A stretch of 35,013 bases of DNA from a virus. The stretch is taken from positions 1 to 35,013 of the IMG/VR virus record IMGVR_UViG_3300008259_000078. One strand, 5' to 3'. Below are positions 23,950-31,771 of the stretch, one piece after another (the first letter of the stretch is position 1; every line of letters starts with the position of its first letter). The notes under the pieces are model-generated. The model made no database searches. It saw only the letters and a program-made list of their open reading frames with translations, and was not told where the DNA came from. The translations under genes and the position numbers were made by a program.

Positions 23950-25752
23950 TCATAGTCTTCCTGCCTTTTCGTCTTTTAGCATGGCGAGTAGTTTTGCTCT
24001 ATCTCGAACTACTTCGTCAAAATTGTCTGCTTTAGTGTCTAGCACCTCTATCACACGCTCTTCAACCGTATTTTCAGTTACGTAGTCAATTATCGAGATT
24101 GAGTCATGCACTTCTGAGCCAATGCGGTGGACTCTGTCCATTGCTTGTTTGTAGTCGACTAACGACCACGGTCGTTGTAGCATTACCAGCCTTCGCGCTG
24201 CAGTAAGCGTAATCCCCACACCGCCGGCTTGAGCGGTAAACAACAGCCATTTAGTGTTGCCAGACTGAAAGTCGTCAATTGCCTGCTGGCGTTCGTCTTC
24301 ATCTTGTGCACCGGTGACTAGTCCGTGCCTTATGTCCAGCTTGGTAAGGCGCGCGCTGAGCAGCTCTATTAACTGCCTTGACACGGCGCACACAGCTACA
24401 GAATCTTCGCCAAAGTCACCGTTTTCTATGTCCTCTATCAGTGCGTCTACTTTGCATGAAGGCTCCACTAAAACTGCTTTAGTCTCTCCGCTCTCCGTGT
24501 CAGTGCTTATAGTTGCGTATGAGCTCGCAAACTGTAAAAGTCTAGTAGTCTGAGTGAGAGCGCTGGGCGCCGTTAGAGCTTCTCCATTTTCTAGCTCAGC
24601 TATCATCGTGTCGCGCATTTGTTCATACGCTTTTTTCTGCTTAGTAGACATTTCAACGTCTCTGCGCTCTTTCATTACTGGTGGCAGCCATTTGAGAACT
24701 TGCTGCTTTAACATTCGACGCATGCGTGGATTTATTGACTTATAGAACTCTTCTTGCATGTGCGGCTTAACACCAAGTACAGTCATACCACCGAACGCAT
24801 TAAGCATAGTGTCGACCATGCGGTCTACCCACTTTGTTTTGCTTGGCCATTCCTCGGGTGACAGCCAGTGCAAAATTGCCCATAGATCAAGTACGTTATT
24901 CGCAATAGGAGTACCCGTGAGAGCAAATCTAAACGGAGCGTCTCCAGTTGCTGCCCACAGCGCTCTAGTCTGTTTGCTGCGCGGGTCTTTTGACCGGTGA
25001 ATTTCGTCTGCTATGACCGTATTAAAGTCTATGTTGTTCAGCTCTCTTGGTCTGACTTCGCAGCGCGCTTCGGTCACTCTTTCGTCGTGTCCACCGTACT
25101 CTGGACTTCTTGCCAGCGCTATTGAACCGTAAGCTGCAAGTTTAGAGTGTGCGCGTAGCGACTCCCAGTTAATGATGTACACCTGCGCGTCAGGCTCTTC
25201 TAGCTGTCTGCGTCTCTGCAGCGCAGAGCCTTTGACTACTTGAGTTACTACGCCTGGCCACCATATTTCAAACTCTCTTGCCCAGTTCTTTTTCAGCGTG
25301 TTTGGGCAGACTATTAGTGCTGGAAACACTGCCTCGCCGCGGTCGTGGAGCAGCTTCATAGTGTGTATTGCCTGAGCAGTCTTTCCAAGCCCTGGCTCGT
25401 CGGCCAGCAGTGCCCTGCGTGCTGTAGCTAAAAACTGTACGCCAGCTCGTTGATAAGGAAACAATTTTTCTGCGCCATCACCGTCTTCGGCCTCGCGGAG
25501 GGCGAGTGACGGAGTGATTCTGTCAGAGACTTCTCTTGCAGCCCATTCGCCCAGTGCGTCTCCAATAGTGAGCTGGTCGCGAAATGTGGACCTTAAAGCA
25601 AGACAGCTACTCCAACTAAGGGGTACACGCCAAACTTTGTCCGTGGTCGACCACGTGGCTCCTGGGATGCTCTTACAGAGCTCCTTGTAGCGCCATTCCG
25701 CCGTTATTAGAATGGACCCTTTTTTAGGGTCTATGTCTACTGTAACTGACAT
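23950..25752 (-). CDS. SNF2-family (SMARCAL1/HARP-like) DEAD/H helicase
   Basis: I chose the ATG at 25752 with GAGGAG seven bases upstream (600 residues) over a GTG 39 bases further up without such a site. After about 90 residues of a HARP-like N-terminal region (SILITAEWRYKELCKSIPGATWSTTDKVWRV) come FPYQ (98-101), Walker A DEPGLGKT (118-125), DEIH (249-252), ALTGTPI, and helicase C motifs including LLFTAQAGGVGITLTAA and QAMDRVHRIG. SNF2/HARP proteins reanneal or remodel forked DNA; in phages they accompany recombination-dependent replication. It is flanked by the Fe-S nuclease and the RuvC-like gene. No DnaB-type helicase or primase is seen in the window. Confidence 0.88.
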   Translation of the reverse strand: MSVTVDIDPKKGSILITAEWRYKELCKSIPGATWSTTDKVWRVPLSWSSCLALRSTFRDQLTIGDALGEWAAREVSDRITPSLALREAEDGDGAEKLFPYQRAGVQFLATARRALLADEPGLGKTAQAIHTMKLLHDRGEAVFPALIVCPNTLKKNWAREFEIWWPGVVTQVVKGSALQRRRQLEEPDAQVYIINWESLRAHSKLAAYGSIALARSPEYGGHDERVTEARCEVRPRELNNIDFNTVIADEIHRSKDPRSKQTRALWAATGDAPFRFALTGTPIANNVLDLWAILHWLSPEEWPSKTKWVDRMVDTMLNAFGGMTVLGVKPHMQEEFYKSINPRMRRMLKQQVLKWLPPVMKERRDVEMSTKQKKAYEQMRDTMIAELENGEALTAPSALTQTTRLLQFASSYATISTDTESGETKAVLVEPSCKVDALIEDIENGDFGEDSVAVCAVSRQLIELLSARLTKLDIRHGLVTGAQDEDERQQAIDDFQSGNTKWLLFTAQAGGVGITLTAARRLVMLQRPWSLVDYKQAMDRVHRIGSEVHDSISIIDYVTENTVEERVIEVLDTKADNFDEVVRDRAKLLAMLKDEKAGRL

Positions 25753-25832
25753 GCACTGCTCCTCGTCTTTCGTCTTTGTAGATACTACCACGGTTTAACA
25801 AAAAATTTTAATCTATTTACGGCAGTATCTTT

Positions 25833-26333
25833 CTAGCCCTCCAATAGAGCTCGGGGGACCCAGCCGGCTTTAACCAGCCTCAACAGACCGTGCCGTATGG
25901 CGTCCAGCGCGTGGCCATCTCCCCCTACGTGCCAGTAGCCAAGCTTCTTTAGCGCTTGGTTCGGGAACATGTTTTTAGCGTCTGACGGTGCCTGCATTGC
26001 CAACCCAGGTAGATAGTGACCTACTCTGTTAAGATGCTTTTCCATGTCTTTCAGCGCTTGTTTTAGAATGCCTATCTGCTCTAGGCTGTATGGCGCTTGG
26101 CTGTTTTTTACCGTCTGAGCGTTTATGGTAAACCGCTCACACGCAACCAGTAGCCTGTCGGCACCTCCTTGTACGCTTACGTATATCATCCCTCGAATGG
26201 TGTCCGCGTACGTGTCAAAGTCAGTTTCGTAGGAATGTAGAAGCGTCGGAACTCCATTCTGATACTGGAATAGAGCTATACCACTCAGCTTGCCTGGGTC
26301 TACAGCCAGCACAAACGTGTTTAGTTCTGTCAT
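25833..26333 (-). CDS. ruvC: RuvC-like Holliday junction endonuclease
   Basis: 166 residues from the ATG that overlaps the polymerase stop (ATGA), chosen because longer in-frame starts lie inside the polymerase gene. RNase H-like fold: VLAVDPGKLSGIALF gives Asp12, LLVACERF gives Glu66, and GHALDAIRH gives Asp144, the acidic triad of RuvC-type resolvases. Length is close to bacterial RuvC (about 170). It would cut branched DNA intermediates before packaging, in line with the recombination genes next to it. The gene symbol is a family-level name only. Confidence 0.8.
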   Translation of the reverse strand: MTELNTFVLAVDPGKLSGIALFQYQNGVPTLLHSYETDFDTYADTIRGMIYVSVQGGADRLLVACERFTINAQTVKNSQAPYSLEQIGILKQALKDMEKHLNRVGHYLPGLAMQAPSDAKNMFPNQALKKLGYWHVGGDGHALDAIRHGLLRLVKAGWVPRALLEG

Positions 26334-28153
26334 TTGTATTTGTCTCCCCACGTCTCTAGCGGTCCTTCTACACCGGCAGTTAGTGGAACTTCCCAGTTTT
26401 CTCTGGTAGTCATGCACTCACGAACGGTCTCCATGACATCTCTAGCGTCTTCTCTACGTGCCTGCAGCACAATTTCGTCATGCACCGGCACAATTAAATT
26501 TTCTGTAAGGTCGGCTTGGTCTAGCTTTATTAAGTTTTGTTTGAAGACCTCCGCGGCTCCGCCCTGTATTAAGTAGTTTACCAAAGTGTACACTCGGTCT
26601 TCGTCACAAGGCAATCTTCGTCCGGTCCACGTGTACACGTAGCCCTGGCCTTCGTTTTTTAATCTGCGCATACCAGCATCCTCTATTTTTCTTTGAAACA
26701 TGGCCATGCCCGGGTAGCGCTGGTCAAATGCGTCTGAGACCGCCCGCATCTGCGCCTCCGGCACTCCCGCAGTCAAGGCTTGTTTTGGAACTCCAGCGCC
26801 GTACAGTCTTCCGTATACAGTTCCTTTTATCAAGTTTCTGCGCTTGTCGGTTCTCATCATGCTGGGGTCTTTGTATATCTCTCTGCCTATTTCTGTAAAA
26901 GGATCCGAGCCGGTAGCATCTGCACGATTGAACAGAGTTATCAAGTTTGAGTCCGTAGACAGGGAAGCAAACATTCTAAACTCGACTTGGTCAAGATCTG
27001 ATGTGATAATTACATGGTCTTCGTCTTTAGGTATAAACGCAGTTCTGACTACTTCGTCGCCTTTAGGCAGTGTCTGCAAAGCTGGGGCCTGAATAGACAT
27101 TCTAGAAGTTCTAGCTCCGAGAGTCTTTACTGACGGGTGCACAAATCCGTTTACGTTGTCGTTTAGAAAGTTTGCAAAGTATGTAGTAGCTAGTTTGTCT
27201 GCCTTGCGCTGCTTAAGCACCAAAGAAGCTAACTCTTTTACCTGCTCATTTCCCTCTATTTGCAGCAGCTTTAGCTGGTCTTTAGTGCACGCCTTTTGTC
27301 CGCTCGGCGTCAACTCTGTAATCTCTGCGCCTAAACTTTCAAAGAGCCTAGTCAGCTGTATGTTGCTGGTGATAGAAACGCCGTTGTATCTGTTGTCTGC
27401 CCAGTCTTTTACTTGCGTAGAGTAGTGTATTAACTCGTCGTACTTTTTGCGTGAGTACTCTAAGTCAATTTTTGCGCCGTTTATCTCCATGCGCGTAACT
27501 ATCTTTCTTGCCGCCATCTCTAGTTCGTATGGCCTATGGTACTTTCCATCTGGTCCACAGTCTTTGTAGAACTGGTGCCACAGCCGCATAGTAAGCACGC
27601 AGTCGAGTGCGCCGTACGCCCAGTACGGTTGAAAGTTGGTAGGCACTGTTCCCCAGGTCCAGCCGTTCTTGGCCATCTCTACGTCTAAGTTTTCTTGCAG
27701 CGCAACGGCCTTGCCGTCTATGTGTAGTGCCGCAAGACGCTTGAGTGCGCCAGAGCCAAGCGGGTCAATGATGTGCGCCATGATCATGGTGTCGTGCGCT
27801 TGGTGCCAGGGCAGCTTCCAACGAGACTGTACGTCAAACCACCGCGCCTCAAAAGCGATGTTGTGAAATACTATTGGTCCATCGTAGTTTTCCATTGCTT
27901 GATAGAAAACGCCGCCCCACTCGTTCCAAGGTATCGCCCAGGCCTGTTCGGCGTCTCCAACCTGCACGAGCCGCAGCTGCCCGTGCCAAGGCGACAGCGC
28001 ATGTGCACGCACGCCGCCAGGACGTTCTCCGGTTTCAGTGTCCACCGCAATAGCGTTTAGCGGCCTGCGTTGGCTGATCCAGTGAATAAACTCAGAAGCT
28101 TTTTCAGCAGTGTCCACCAAGTGCAGCTTAACTTCGTTCATGGAAATTGTCAT
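26330..28153 (-). CDS. polA: Family A DNA polymerase with 3'-5' exonuclease
   Basis: 607 residues from the ATG that overlaps the dCMP deaminase stop (ATGA). The proofreading domain has AVDTETG (Asp38, Glu40), VFHNIAFEARWFD and a Y-x3-D (Tyr180, Asp184). Polymerase motif A is SDLDQVEFR (Asp386), motif B is R439-x3-K443-x3-Y447-x3-Y451-G, and motif C is PVHDE (His558-Asp559-Glu560). Tyr at 447, the position of E. coli Phe762, is also found in T7 DNA polymerase. There is no 5'-3' exonuclease domain, as usual for phage replicative Pol A. It is the core replicase of the block, co-transcribed with nucleotide-metabolism genes. Confidence 0.93.
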   Translation of the reverse strand: MTISMNEVKLHLVDTAEKASEFIHWISQRRPLNAIAVDTETGERPGGVRAHALSPWHGQLRLVQVGDAEQAWAIPWNEWGGVFYQAMENYDGPIVFHNIAFEARWFDVQSRWKLPWHQAHDTMIMAHIIDPLGSGALKRLAALHIDGKAVALQENLDVEMAKNGWTWGTVPTNFQPYWAYGALDCVLTMRLWHQFYKDCGPDGKYHRPYELEMAARKIVTRMEINGAKIDLEYSRKKYDELIHYSTQVKDWADNRYNGVSITSNIQLTRLFESLGAEITELTPSGQKACTKDQLKLLQIEGNEQVKELASLVLKQRKADKLATTYFANFLNDNVNGFVHPSVKTLGARTSRMSIQAPALQTLPKGDEVVRTAFIPKDEDHVIITSDLDQVEFRMFASLSTDSNLITLFNRADATGSDPFTEIGREIYKDPSMMRTDKRRNLIKGTVYGRLYGAGVPKQALTAGVPEAQMRAVSDAFDQRYPGMAMFQRKIEDAGMRRLKNEGQGYVYTWTGRRLPCDEDRVYTLVNYLIQGGAAEVFKQNLIKLDQADLTENLIVPVHDEIVLQARREDARDVMETVRECMTTRENWEVPLTAGVEGPLETWGDKYK

Positions 28154-28617
28154 ACTGTCTGCACTACTTCTATGCTGCACTTGCGTAGATAAGCAATAAC
28201 GTCGTCTGGGTTTCTGTGCGAGTCGTTTTTGACTTTAAGCAGCACTACTCTGGTTAACCCAGAGTTTGACACAGCTTTTGCACAGTTCATGCAGATAGAG
28301 CTGTTTACGTACAGAGTTCCGCCCTCTACTCTAGACCGGTCTACGTACATCAGGGCGTTCATCTCGGCGTGTATAGCCGGACACTCGTCGTAGCTCTTGT
28401 CGAGCGGCGCCTCTCCTCTAGCTCGTTTGCACCAGTTTATGCAGTCCGAGTTTTCTGGCCAAGAAGCGGCGGGACCGTTGTATCCAGTAGACGCAATTCG
28501 ACCGTTTAGCGAAACTATGACCGCGCCAATTCGAGCACGTGAGCAACGACTTCGACGCCCGATAGCTACAGCTACGCTCATCCAAGTGTCGTCCCACGAC
28601 GGTCTAGGTGTGTTCAT
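28150..28617 (-). CDS. Deoxycytidylate (dCMP) deaminase
   Basis: 155 residues from the ATG at 28617. An upstream in-frame start would add 29 Arg-rich residues encoded inside the preceding gene. Zinc site: His83 in IHAEMNAL with catalytic Glu85, and Cys109/Cys112 in SSICMNC, where the usual Pro before the first Cys is Ile. GYNGP (45-49) and IGAVIV are typical of the family. It converts dCMP to dUMP, feeding dTTP synthesis. T4 similarly carries both a deaminase and a dCMP hydroxymethylase. The stop overlaps the polymerase start. Confidence 0.88.
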   Translation of the reverse strand: MNTPRPSWDDTWMSVAVAIGRRSRCSRARIGAVIVSLNGRIASTGYNGPAASWPENSDCINWCKRARGEAPLDKSYDECPAIHAEMNALMYVDRSRVEGGTLYVNSSICMNCAKAVSNSGLTRVVLLKVKNDSHRNPDDVIAYLRKCSIEVVQTV

Positions 28618-28628
28618 TTGCGTGTTGT

Positions 28629-29510
28629 TTACTTTACTTCTGGTTCTGCGGGTGCGGCTTTGGCATTTTTCTCTATCGCCGAGATCATGGCATCTGCATA
28701 CCACTTTTCATTTTCTGCTAGTCTGTCTAGCACGCTTGGATTTATCGCTGCTTGCAGACATAGAAGTGCTGACGACTCTACTTCTCTCCAGTTTCTGCCC
28801 TTGATTGCTGGAATAGCCTCCGGCTGTTTTTCTGGTGCATGCAGCTTTTCTGCCTTCTCAAAATGCTGCTCGTATAGATGCAGCGATCCAACGTGGTGTG
28901 CGTAGACGCCTGGCTCTATGTCTAGCACTGAAGCGATAGCAATTTGTACTCTTGTAAACTGGAACCAGTCGTACGCTGCGCCAAGCCAAGCGTCGTTTGA
29001 CCGCATGTACACGCTCATGTTTAGCTTGCCGTCTCTGATACGAAACTGGTGCAGCACCGTGCATGGATAGTCTTTTTTTCCCTTTAGCAGGTCTAGGTTT
29101 GGGTTCCACAGTGTAACTACAGCCTGCCTGGTGTCTTTGTCGGCGATTAGACGCTCGATTACGTGGTCGTACTGCCCCCTTGTTCTTACGCCGTACGGTC
29201 CGTGAAAGGTGTTGTTTGGTTCTAAGAACTGTGCAAAGTTTGGACTGACTGCTACGGTCAACGCAGGGTGCGTTATGCCAGACAACAACTGGCACGCCTC
29301 AACCGCGCCTATGCCTGCTACTGCGCCGCGACCCGTTCCAAGCGGCAGCGTGTTTTGTACGTCGTTGATGTACACCACTGCGTCTTCTAGCTCAACGGTG
29401 TTCATTCCTCTTGGCGATGTCTTTTTTCCGTTTTTTAGGACCCACTGAACCATTTCTGTGTATCCAGTTACTCCGTCTTCTACCTCGATCGCATTTACGC
29501 GAGAACCCAT
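28629..29510 (-). CDS. ThyA-type pyrimidine (hydroxy)methyltransferase, predicted dCMP-preferring
   Basis: 293 residues. The catalytic region aligns to E. coli ThyA without gaps at an offset of four: Cys150 (Ec Cys146, in DYPCTVLHQF), Arg170-Ser171 (Ec 166-167), Asp173, Gly177, His211 and Tyr213 (Ec His207, Tyr209, in GSLHLYEQH). The residue matching Ec Asn177 is Asp181 (GAAYDWFQF). In this family Asn selects dUMP, while Asp at that place is found in T4 dCMP hydroxymethylase, and the corresponding L. casei N229D change favours dCMP. So dCMP hydroxymethylation or methylation is more likely than dTMP synthesis. AAAGGAGA lies six bases before the ATG. It overlaps the kinase gene. Confidence 0.85.
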   Translation of the reverse strand: MGSRVNAIEVEDGVTGYTEMVQWVLKNGKKTSPRGMNTVELEDAVVYINDVQNTLPLGTGRGAVAGIGAVEACQLLSGITHPALTVAVSPNFAQFLEPNNTFHGPYGVRTRGQYDHVIERLIADKDTRQAVVTLWNPNLDLLKGKKDYPCTVLHQFRIRDGKLNMSVYMRSNDAWLGAAYDWFQFTRVQIAIASVLDIEPGVYAHHVGSLHLYEQHFEKAEKLHAPEKQPEAIPAIKGRNWREVESSALLCLQAAINPSVLDRLAENEKWYADAMISAIEKNAKAAPAEPEVK

Positions 29511-30529
29511 GATGTCTCCTTTGCCCAGTTAGTACTTCTGTTTTTTGGTGTTTCTCCACGCGCTAGAGCGGCTATTGCTGCTCCGTACTCTTGCTGTTGT
29601 CCCGCGTAGAATCTTTTTATGTGCTGAGGGTGCGAAGTAACAGCAGTTAGTTCTACTTCTGCTTTTTTACATATTGCTTCGGCGTTTCTTCCAAGTGCAA
29701 TTACTGTCGGAGAACCGAGCGTACTCCATGACGAGTGCAGGACTTCTGGAGATAGCTCGCTGCCGTTTAGTATTCCAGCAGTAGGCCAAAAGTTGTCTTC
29801 TAAGGCACCCAGTAAAAAGTCACCGCTGTTTCCGTCAACTGGTATAAATGGCAACATTGTTGCTTTTCCGTACCACCTGTTTTGATTACGCTGGTCTCCA
29901 ATCAACAAAGTTTTTGGTTTAGGCGCACCGATGTAAAACGGCATGTTTGCTAAATGCTTTACATCGTTTTCTACTTGAAAAGCGGTATCAACAATCATGT
30001 CAGCAAGTGCGGCTAGTTCGTTTAGATCGTCCGGGTTTGGCTGCAGCTTTCCAGTAAACACGGCTGATTTAGTTACTGTTTTTTCGTGTAAGTCGATGAG
30101 CGCGCCTAGCTCGTCTGACTTCACATAGTCATCGCCACGGCTGTCTAGTCGTCTGGTGACTACGTCTAGTGGTTGATACAGCCAAAACAGTGCGGCACCG
30201 CGGGACATTAAAAACATCTCTGTCCATCTCCACCCAGCCGCGCCTAAAAGACCGTATCCGTCGCTGTCGCTGCTCGGTCGCTTTAGCGGAGCATAGGTGG
30301 CTTCTCCCCAGTGCCATCTATCGGCAACTATCAAGGAGTCAGGGTGCGCAATGTTTTCTATGGACAGTACATAGTCTTTTAGCGCCCAGCGTCTGTTGAG
30401 TTCCTCTGGCTTACTTTTGTGAAAAACATGCACTGGACTTCCAGTGTCTAAATTGCACAAAAGTAGTTTTATTTCTTCTACCAATGTGCTCTTCCCAGAG
30501 GCGTCTGTGCCCTCAATTATGATAAACAA
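29495..30529 (-). CDS. dNMP (thymidylate-like) kinase fused to a UDG-like domain
   Basis: 344 residues, TTG start with AAGGA six bases upstream. Residues 1-190 are a P-loop nucleotide kinase: FIIIEGTDASGKST (Walker A, 7-15), the D-R-W motif at 70-72 of thymidylate-kinase-like proteins, and an R-x-x-x-R-G-D-D lid-like segment (126-134). Residues about 198-310 look like the uracil-DNA glycosylase fold: TLLIGD (207-212), PFIP...GNSGDFLLGAL, AGILNG, PTVIALGRNAEA and SHPQHIKRF (299-307), the order of UDG family 4-type motifs. The usual catalytic residues are not evident, so the second domain may bind rather than excise. It heads the operon segment after a TATAAT box and overlaps the ThyA-like gene by 16 bases. 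Confidence 0.72.
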   Translation of the reverse strand: MFIIIEGTDASGKSTLVEEIKLLLCNLDTGSPVHVFHKSKPEELNRRWALKDYVLSIENIAHPDSLIVADRWHWGEATYAPLKRPSSDSDGYGLLGAAGWRWTEMFLMSRGAALFWLYQPLDVVTRRLDSRGDDYVKSDELGALIDLHEKTVTKSAVFTGKLQPNPDDLNELAALADMIVDTAFQVENDVKHLANMPFYIGAPKPKTLLIGDQRNQNRWYGKATMLPFIPVDGNSGDFLLGALEDNFWPTAGILNGSELSPEVLHSSWSTLGSPTVIALGRNAEAICKKAEVELTAVTSHPQHIKRFYAGQQQEYGAAIAALARGETPKNRSTNWAKETSWVLA

Positions 30530-30583
30530 TTTTTATCCTTCATCCTTTGTCTTGTGTCTTTTGCGCTTGTTACTACTATTGTT

Positions 30584-30589
30584 ATTATA
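30584..30589 (-). promoter_or_regulatory. TATAAT -10 box before the nucleotide/replication block
   Basis: On the minus strand TATAAT is a perfect -10 consensus, 55 bases before the TTG start of the kinase gene, in the only sizeable gap (about 99 bases) between 16 and 35 kb besides 17458-17667. No good TTGACA-type -35 box lies 16-18 bases upstream, so activation or a phage-modified polymerase may be needed. WhiB proteins act on promoters of this kind in actinobacteria. Confidence 0.5.
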
Positions 30590-30591
30590 GG

Positions 30592-30635
30592 CCCGTGTAG
30601 ACCTAAAAGTACACGACTGGCCAGGCGTCTACGGG
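30592..30635. repeat. Imperfect inverted repeat beside the -10 box
   Basis: CCCGTGTAGAC (30592-30602) pairs with GTCTACGGG (30627-30635) except for a two-base bulge. It overlaps the stop of the 30629-31123 gene and ends just upstream of the minus-strand TATAAT box. It could be a terminator stem for the upstream gene (without a T-run) or an operator for the promoter. Confidence 0.45.
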
Positions 30636-31123
30636 ATTATTTCTACCCGGTACATTTTTTCTATCTTCTGGTCGACGTCAGCTGCCTGCTCCAACAGTCG
30701 CTGGGCCACATTCGTGAGATACCTGGCGCCACCCTGGTCGTACTTGTACAGCGCGTCTAGTACTGCCTGCGGGTCTTCACTGACCTGTGCCCAGTACCGG
30801 TACTTTTCTGGAAACACCAGGTCTATGCTGTCGTCTGGCTGACATGCCACCGGGCAGCTCTCCCTCTGGTCACCACACAGGACGGCAGCAGAGTCTAGCT
30901 CACTGCGACTGGCTTCGTTTAGCGAGTATCTAGTTACCAAGGGACATGTCGCGCCGTGGTACACAATAGAGACCCCTACCCTAGACAAGACGTACGAGCC
31001 GTTGTCAGTTTTGTAAAGCTTAAACTCTATCCAACGGTAAGAGCCACGACGCCATGAGGAAGACTCTGCCAATAGCTTACCGTTGAACTGTAGTGTTCTG
31101 GTGCCGTCTTTTATTTCAAACAT
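30629..31123 (-). CDS. Hypothetical protein, 164 aa
   Basis: Starts MFEIKDGTRTLQFNGKLLAES with a beta-rich half (YRWIEFKLYKTDNGSYVLSRVGVSIVYHG) and a helical half (AQRLLEQAADVDQKIEKMYRVEII). Three Cys lie close together (CGDQRESCPVAC), with another at TCPLV, which might hold a metal. I do not recognise the family. It is separated from the kinase gene by the promoter-containing gap. Confidence 0.7.
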   Translation of the reverse strand: MFEIKDGTRTLQFNGKLLAESSSWRRGSYRWIEFKLYKTDNGSYVLSRVGVSIVYHGATCPLVTRYSLNEASRSELDSAAVLCGDQRESCPVACQPDDSIDLVFPEKYRYWAQVSEDPQAVLDALYKYDQGGARYLTNVAQRLLEQAADVDQKIEKMYRVEIIP

Positions 31124-31159
31124 ATAGTCGCTGCCTCACTGTTTCTGTGTTGTTTAGTG

Positions 31160-31369
31160 CTACTGCTGGCTAGGTTCTTCTTTTTGCTTTTCTCTTGGCT
31201 CAAAGTTTCCCGGGAGAAGGTTTGCTACTTTTTCTTTTTCAAGAATCAGCATGCCTTCCAGCTCAGAAGCCAGCGCCATTGCCCTGTTTAGTTGGTCCCT
31301 AGTTATACGAATTACCTGCTGCAGTAGTGCTATCTGCTCGGCTTGTTCCCGCTGTTTTTCTTCTGACAT
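31160..31369 (-). CDS. Small coiled-coil protein, 69 aa
   Basis: Strongly charged, Gln/Glu/Lys-rich helix (KQREQAEQIALLQQVIRI...DQLNRAMALASELEGMLILEKEKV) with heptad-like hydrophobic spacing, probably a coiled coil; Pro-rich, disordered tail. TAATG overlap with the upstream 76-residue gene, which is also helical, suggesting they are made together and may interact. Function unknown. Confidence 0.65.
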   Translation of the reverse strand: MSEEKQREQAEQIALLQQVIRITRDQLNRAMALASELEGMLILEKEKVANLLPGNFEPREKQKEEPSQQ

Positions 31370-31599
31370 TAGTTTTCTTCTGGCAGCAGGGCAGCTCTAC
31401 TGGCATTGAGCGCCGCGATCTGTCGATCTTTTTCTGCAATTTGATTTGTTAGTTCCAGCAAGGTAATAGCGTCGGGTGCACTCTTTGCCTGTTCGGCAAT
31501 TTTTGCAATCTCGTTAGTGTACTTACTGTACTCAATTGTACGGATCTGAGACTCCACTATTGCAATTTTTTCAGAATTGTCTATGAACGTATAAGACAT
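31369..31599 (-). CDS. Small helical protein, 76 aa
   Basis: Begins MSYTFIDNSEKIAIVESQIRTIEYSKYTNEIAKIAEQAKSAPDAI, then LLELTNQIAEKDRQIAALNASRAALL: two predicted helices with coiled-coil character. Similar short proteins of this layout are frequent in T4-like cyanophage and related genomes, without known function. AGAGAGGA in the end of the preceding gene serves as ribosome-binding site; stop overlaps the next ATG. Confidence 0.68.
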   Translation of the reverse strand: MSYTFIDNSEKIAIVESQIRTIEYSKYTNEIAKIAEQAKSAPDAITLLELTNQIAEKDRQIAALNASRAALLPEEN

Positions 31600-31603
31600 G
31601 TCT

Positions 31604-31771
31604 TTACATTCCTCTCTCGTTTATCATGGTTTTTACTTCATCTAGTTTGGCTTTAAGCGCTAGCACCTGCGAGTACTCTAGCTTTGGCTCGCCCAACGCC
31701 ATTCGAACGGGACGCAGTAGCTGATCGCTGTCTAAATACTTGTACGTGTAGACACCGTCGTTTTCACTCAT
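31604..31771 (-). CDS. Small hypothetical protein, 55 aa
   Basis: Short gene fitting exactly between two neighbours: its ATG overlaps the stop of the oxygenase-like gene (TAATG) and its stop lies four bases before the next ATG. Sequence MSENDGVYTYKYLDSDQLLRPVRM then SQVLALKAKLDEVKTMINERGM, a beta hairpin-like start and a C-terminal amphipathic helix. No family recognised; support comes from the tight gene packing. Confidence 0.65.
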   Translation of the reverse strand: MSENDGVYTYKYLDSDQLLRPVRMALGEPKLEYSQVLALKAKLDEVKTMINERGM

